DNA from: Tupaia tana
Lineage: Eukaryota > Chordata > Mammalia > Scandentia > Tupaiidae
Assembly: GCA_026018925.1 (NCBI GenBank)
Contig: JAKSZU010000219.1
Span: forward strand, 248,001 to 312,000
DNA length: 64,000 bases
Direction: 5' to 3'
Made by a program: the position numbers and the translations under genes. Below, one piece after another: positions 59,973 through 64,000 of the stretch (its first letter is position 1; the number at the start of each line of letters is the position of its first letter). The notes under the pieces were generated by a model that was not told the DNA's origin, searched no databases, and worked only from the letters and a program-made list of their open reading frames with translations.

Positions 59973-60911
59973 GTGTCTCTGAGGTCTCTGTCTCTCTCTG
60001 CTCCTGTCTCCTCATATTTTGTGGTAATTTTTCCTTTTTACGATTTTGTTAAAGGTAGAATTTCTCTCTGGCTCTCAGCTCCATCTTTTGTTTTGTTAAT
60101 AAGCCCTACTGCTCTTTTCTCCCAGGCAGGAGAGTTGAGCCATTCTCTGAGAAGATTCCACATGGATACTGGGAACTAGATATTTCAGGGCACAGGCGAA
60201 ATGAAGATTTTCTACTCATAATTCAGCCTCCAGCAAGCAAAGCTAGTGTGGTAGGGAGCCCCTCTGGCCTTCTATCCCTGTCTCTGTGTCTATGAGGTCT
60301 CTGTCTCTCTCTGCTCCTGTCTCCTCATTTTTTTTGGTAATTTTTCCTTTTTACGATTTTTTTAAAGGTAGAATTTCTCTCTGGCTCTCAGCTCCATCTT
60401 TTGTTTTGTTAATAAGCCCTTCTGCTCCTTTCTCCCAGGCAGGAGAGTTGAGCCATTCTCTGAGAAGATTCCACATGGATACTGGGAACTAAATATTTCA
60501 GGTCACAGGCGAAATGAAGATTTTCTACTCATAATTCAGCTTCCAGCAAGCTAAGCTAGTGTGGTAGGGAGCCCCTCTGGCCTTCTATCCCTGTCTCTGT
60601 GTCTCTGAGGTCTCTGTCTCTCTCTGCTCCTGTCTCCTCATTTTTTTGGTAACTTTTCCTTTTTATGGTTTTTTTTAAAGGTAGGATTTCTCTCTGGCTC
60701 TCAGCTCCATCTTTTGTTTTGTTAATAAGGTCTTCTGCTCCTTTCTCCCAGGCAGGAGAGTTGAGCCATTCTCTGAGAAGATTCCACATAGATACTGGGA
60801 ACTAGATATTTCAGGGCACAGGCGAAATGAAGATTTTCTACTCATAATTCAGCCTCCAGCAAGCAAAGCTAGTGTGGTAGGGAGCCCCTCTGGCCTTCTA
60901 TCCCTGTCTCT
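59973..60911. repeat. Three-monomer echo at 1,562 bp
   Basis: Monomers 59973 (gattttgttaaag, gccctactgctctt), 60286 (gtctatgagg, tcaggtcacagg) and 60599 (ggtaactttt, tatggtttt) match 58411, 58724 and 59037 at 1,562 bp (5 monomers). This is a second, smaller exchange on top of the 14-monomer repeat. The third pair has diverged more. Confidence 0.82.
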
Positions 60912-63726
60912 GTGTCTCTGAGGTCTCTGTCTCTCTCTGCTCCTGTCTCCTCATATTTTTGGTAATTTTTCTTTTTACGATTTTTTTAAAGGTAGGATTT
61001 CTCTCTGGCTCTCAGCTCCATCTTTTGTTTTGTTAATAAGCCCTTCTGCTCCTTTCTCCCAGGCAGGAGAGTTGACCCATTCTCTGAGAAGATTCCACAT
61101 GGATACTGGGAACTAGATATTTCAGGGCACAGGCGAAATGAAGATTTTCTACTCATAATTCAGCCTCCAGCAAGCAAAGCTAGTGTGGTAGGGAGCCCCT
61201 CTGGCCTTCTATCCCTGTCTCTGTGTCTCTGAGGTCTCTGTCTCTCTCTGCTCCTGTCTCCTCATTTTTTGTGGTAATTTTTCCTTTCTACGATTTTTTT
61301 AAAGGTAGAATTTCTCTCTGGCTCTCAGCTCCATCTTTTGTTTTGTTAATAAGCCCTTCTGCTCCTTTCTCCCAGGCAGTAGAGTTGAGCCATTTTCTGA
61401 GAAGATTCCACATGGATACTGGGAAATAGATATTTCAGGGCTCAGGTGAAATGAAGGTTTTCTACTCATAATTCAGCCTCCAGCAAGCAAAGCTAGTGTG
61501 GTAGGGAGCCCCTCTGGCCTTCTATCCCTGTCTCTGTGTCTCTGAGGTCTCTGTCTATCTCTGCTCCTGTCTCCTCATATTTTTGGTAATTTTTCCTTTT
61601 TACGATTTTCTTAAAGGTAGAATTTCTCTCTGGCTCTACGCTCCATCTTTTGTTTTGTTAATAAGCCCTTCTGCTCCTTTCTCCCAGGCAGGAGTGTTGA
61701 GCCATTCTCTGAGAAGATTCCACATGGATACTGGGAACTAGATATTTCAGGGCACAGGCGAAATGAAGATTTTCTACTCATAATTCAGCCTCCAGCAAGC
61801 AAAGCTAGTGTGGTAGGGAGCCCCTCTGGCCTTCTATCCCTGTCTCTGTGTCTCTGAGGTCTCTGTCTCTCTCTGCTCCTGTCTCCTCATATTTTGGTAA
61901 TTTTTCCTTTTTACGATTTTTTTAAAGTTAGAATTTCTCTCTGGCTCTCAGCTCCATCTTTTGTTTTGTTAATAAGCCCTTCTGCTCCTTTCTCCCAGGC
62001 AGGAGAGTTGAGCCATTCTGTGAGAAGATTCCACATGGATACTGGGAACAAGATATTTCAGGGCACAGGTGAAATGAAGATTTCTACTCATAATTCAGCT
62101 TCCAGCAAGCTAAGCTAGTGTGGTAGGGAGCCCCTCTGGCCTTCTATCCCTGTCTCTGTGTCTCTGAGGTCTCTTTCTCTCTCTGCTCCTGTCTCCTCAT
62201 TTTTTTTGGTAATTTTTCCTTTTTACGATTTTTTTAAAGGTAGGATTTCTCTCTGGCTCTCAGCTCCATCTTTTGTTTTGTTAATAAGCCCTTCTGCTCC
62301 TTTCTCCCAGGCAGGAGAGTTGAGCCATTCTCTGAGAAGATTCCACATGGATACTGGGAACTAGATATTTCAGGGCACAGGGGAAATGAAGATTTTCTAC
62401 TCATAATTCAGCCTCCAGCAAGCTAAGCTAGTGTGGTAGGGAGCCCCTCTGGCCTTCTATCCCTGTCTCTGTGTCTCTGAGGTCTCTGTCTCTCTCTGCT
62501 CCTGTCTCCTCATATTTAGTGGTAATTTTTCCTTTTTACGATTTTTTAAAAGGTAGAATTTCTCTCTGGCTCTCAGCTCCATCTTTTTGTTTTGTTAATA
62601 AGCCTTTCTGCTCCTTTCTCCCAGGCAGGAGAGTTGAGCCATTCTCTGAGAAGATTCCACATAGATACTGGGAACTAGATATTTCAGGGCACAGGCGAAA
62701 TGAAGATTTTCTACTCATAATTCAGCCTCCAGCAAGCAAAGCTAGTGTGGTAGGGAGCCCCTCTGGCCTTCTATCCCTGTCTCTGTGTCTCTGAGGTCTC
62801 TGTCTCTCTCTGCTCCTGTCTCCTCATTTTTTTTGGTAATTTTTCCTTTTTACGATTTTTTTTAAAGGTAGAATTTCTCTCTGGCTCTCAGCTCCATCTT
62901 TTGTTTTGTTAATAAGCCCTTCTGCTCCTTTCTCCCAGGCAGGAGACTTGAGCCATTCTCTGAGAAGATTCCACATGGATACTGGGAACTAGATATTTCA
63001 GGGCACAGGCGAAATGAAGATTTTCTACTCATAATTCAGCTTCCAGCAAGCTAAGCTAGTGTGGTAGGGAGCCCCTCAGGCCTTCTATCCCTGTCTCTGT
63101 GTCTCTGAGGTCTCTGTCTCTCTCTGCTCCTGTCTCCTCATTTTTTTTGGTAATTTTTCCTTTTTACGATTTTTTTTAAAGGTAGGATTTCTCTCTGGCT
63201 CTCAGCTCCATCTTTTGTTTTGTTAATAAGCCCTTCTGCTCCTTTCTCCCAGGCAGGAGAGTTGAGCCATTCTCTGAGAAGATTCCACATGGATACTGGG
63301 AACTAGATATTTCAGGGCACAGGCGAAATGAAGATTTTCTACTCATAATTCAGCCTCCAGCAAGCAAAGCTAGTGTGGTAGGGAGCCCCTCTGGCCTTCT
63401 ATCCCTGTCTCTGTGTCTCTGAGCTCTCTGTCTCTCTCTGCTCCTGTCTCCACATTTTTCTTGGTAATTTTTCGTTTTTACGATTTTTTTAAAGGTAGAA
63501 TTTCTCTCTGGCTCTACGCTCCATCTTTTGTTTTGTTAATAAGCCCTTCTGCTCCTTTCTCCCAGGCAGGAGAGTTGAGCCATTCTCTGAGAAGATTCCA
63601 CATCGATACTGGGAACTAGATATTTCAGGGCACAGGCGAAATGAAGATTTTCTACTCATAATTCAGCCTCCAGCAAGCTAAGCTAGTGTGGGTAGGGAGC
63701 CCCTCTGGCCTTCTATCCCTGTCTCT
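60912..63726. repeat. Right-end monomers, third copy of the six-monomer series
   Basis: 60912, 61223, 61536 and 61848 match 48734-49671 and 40291-41232 (taggattt; gcagtagag with gaaggtttt; gattttcttaaag with ctctacgctcc; tattttgg with aaagttag). 62158 onward are right-domain monomers with private changes such as catatttagtgg, gagacttgagcc, cccctcagg and catcgatac. Nothing else is present. Confidence 0.78.
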
Positions 63727-64000
63727 GTGTCTCTGAGGTCTCTGTCTCTCTCTGCTCCTGTCTCCTCATATTTTGTGGTAATTTTTCCTTTTTACGATTT
63801 TTTTTAAAGGTAGAATTTCTCTCTGGCTCTCAGCTCCATCTTTTGTTTTGTTAATAAGCCCTTCTGCTCCTTTCTCCCAGGCAGGAGAGTTGAGCCATTC
63901 TCTGAGAAGATTCCACATGGATACTGGGAACTAGATATTTCAGGGCACAGGCGAAATGAAGATTTTCTACTCATAATTCAGCCTCCAGCAAGCAAAGCTA
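63727..64000. repeat. Partial monomer at right edge
   Basis: The last 274 bp are an incomplete monomer of the right-domain kind (catattttgtgg box, cccaggcagg, cagggcacaggcg). It is cut off at agcaaagcta. The array therefore continues to the right. Confidence 0.95.

Larger units (their letters stand above)
1..64000. repeat. Satellite array, ~312-313 bp monomer, whole window
   Basis: The same ~312-bp unit repeats head to tail from the first base to the last. The motif gtgtctctgag (or a one-base variant) occurs at 204 positions, from 281 to 63727, almost always 310-314 bp apart. Nothing interrupts the array: no stretch above about 20 bp departs from the monomer. Orientation never flips. Copies differ mostly by scattered substitutions and by T-run length, so the array is homogenised. 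The monomer keeps two CpGs (tacgat and ggcgaaat) and is otherwise CpG-poor, which fits a methylated vertebrate genome. I do not recognise the family name. It does not match the 171-bp alpha-satellite period. A centromeric or pericentromeric location is inference. Confidence 0.98.

Noticed and set aside
1-64000. CRISPR array
   Set aside because: The repeating unit is ~312 bp with no alternation of short repeat and unique spacer. Whole monomers are conserved.
1-64000. Alpha satellite or other well-known human satellites
   Set aside because: The period is ~312.5 bp with no 171-bp substructure, no CENP-B box and no ggaat pentamers.
1-64000. Tandem LTRs of an endogenous retrovirus
   Set aside because: No tg...ca ends, no primer-binding site, no internal region and no target-site duplications. 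An ancient LTR origin of the monomer cannot be excluded but has no support here.
1-64000. Array of rRNA, tRNA or snRNA genes
   Set aside because: No conserved A/B boxes, rRNA cores or terminators recur in the monomer. The T-runs on the + strand are part of a low-complexity stretch and do not follow a recognisable RNA gene.

Overview
The whole 64-kb window is a single uninterrupted tandem array of a satellite DNA with a monomer of about 312-313 bp. I placed a phase point on the conserved gtgtctctgag motif in every monomer. There are 204 phase points between 281 and 63727, with a mean spacing of about 312.5 bp and extremes of 299 and 316 bp. The array runs off both ends of the window, and I found no unique sequence, transposon insertion, gene or RNA gene inside it. 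All monomers read in the same orientation. I do not recognise the monomer as a named satellite family. A long, CpG-poor, homogeneous array with layered higher-order repeats suggests pericentromeric or other heterochromatin of a vertebrate, perhaps a mammal, in a long-read assembly. That organism call is inference.

Monomer anatomy from the phase point: about 42 bp of TC/TG-rich sequence; a T-rich stretch containing a hypervariable box and a conserved tacgat CpG; a 71-bp segment that looks like a tiny intron (donor-like aaag/gtagaa, acceptor-like pyrimidine tract ending ctcccag); then about 160 bp of more complex sequence ending in gggagcccctctggcc, with the second conserved CpG in ggcgaaat.

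Layout. 1-30.28 kb is one subfamily domain. It is marked by catgcagg, gtgttttagg, gatcccac/gacattt, gaccctcag and cagtgcacagg variants. It contains an 8-monomer repeat (~2.5 kb), a 936-bp trimer repeated three times at 7793-10600, a 17-monomer repeat of ~5.3 kb (13733 and 19034), and a 10-monomer repeat of ~3.12 kb (23719 and 26841). From about 30.28 kb to the end is a second domain marked by ctcatatttt boxes, taggattt and caagctaagc. It contains a 9-monomer repeat of 2.81 kb (31537 and 34351), a 5-monomer repeat of ~1.56 kb with periodic HindIII sites (41.5-56.7 kb), and a nearly identical 14-monomer repeat of 4.37 kb (52.37 and 56.74 kb).

At least three monomers look chimeric, marking likely unequal-crossover or conversion points. 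The stretch 40.97-45.12 kb carries an unusual load of one-base indels compared with near-identical copies elsewhere, which looks like unpolished assembly.

Every open reading frame is a by-product of the repeat: the + strand ones start at GTG, and the - strand ones open and close with homopolymer length. I found no gene system here. The interest lies in the satellite itself, its recombination history and a possible local assembly problem.
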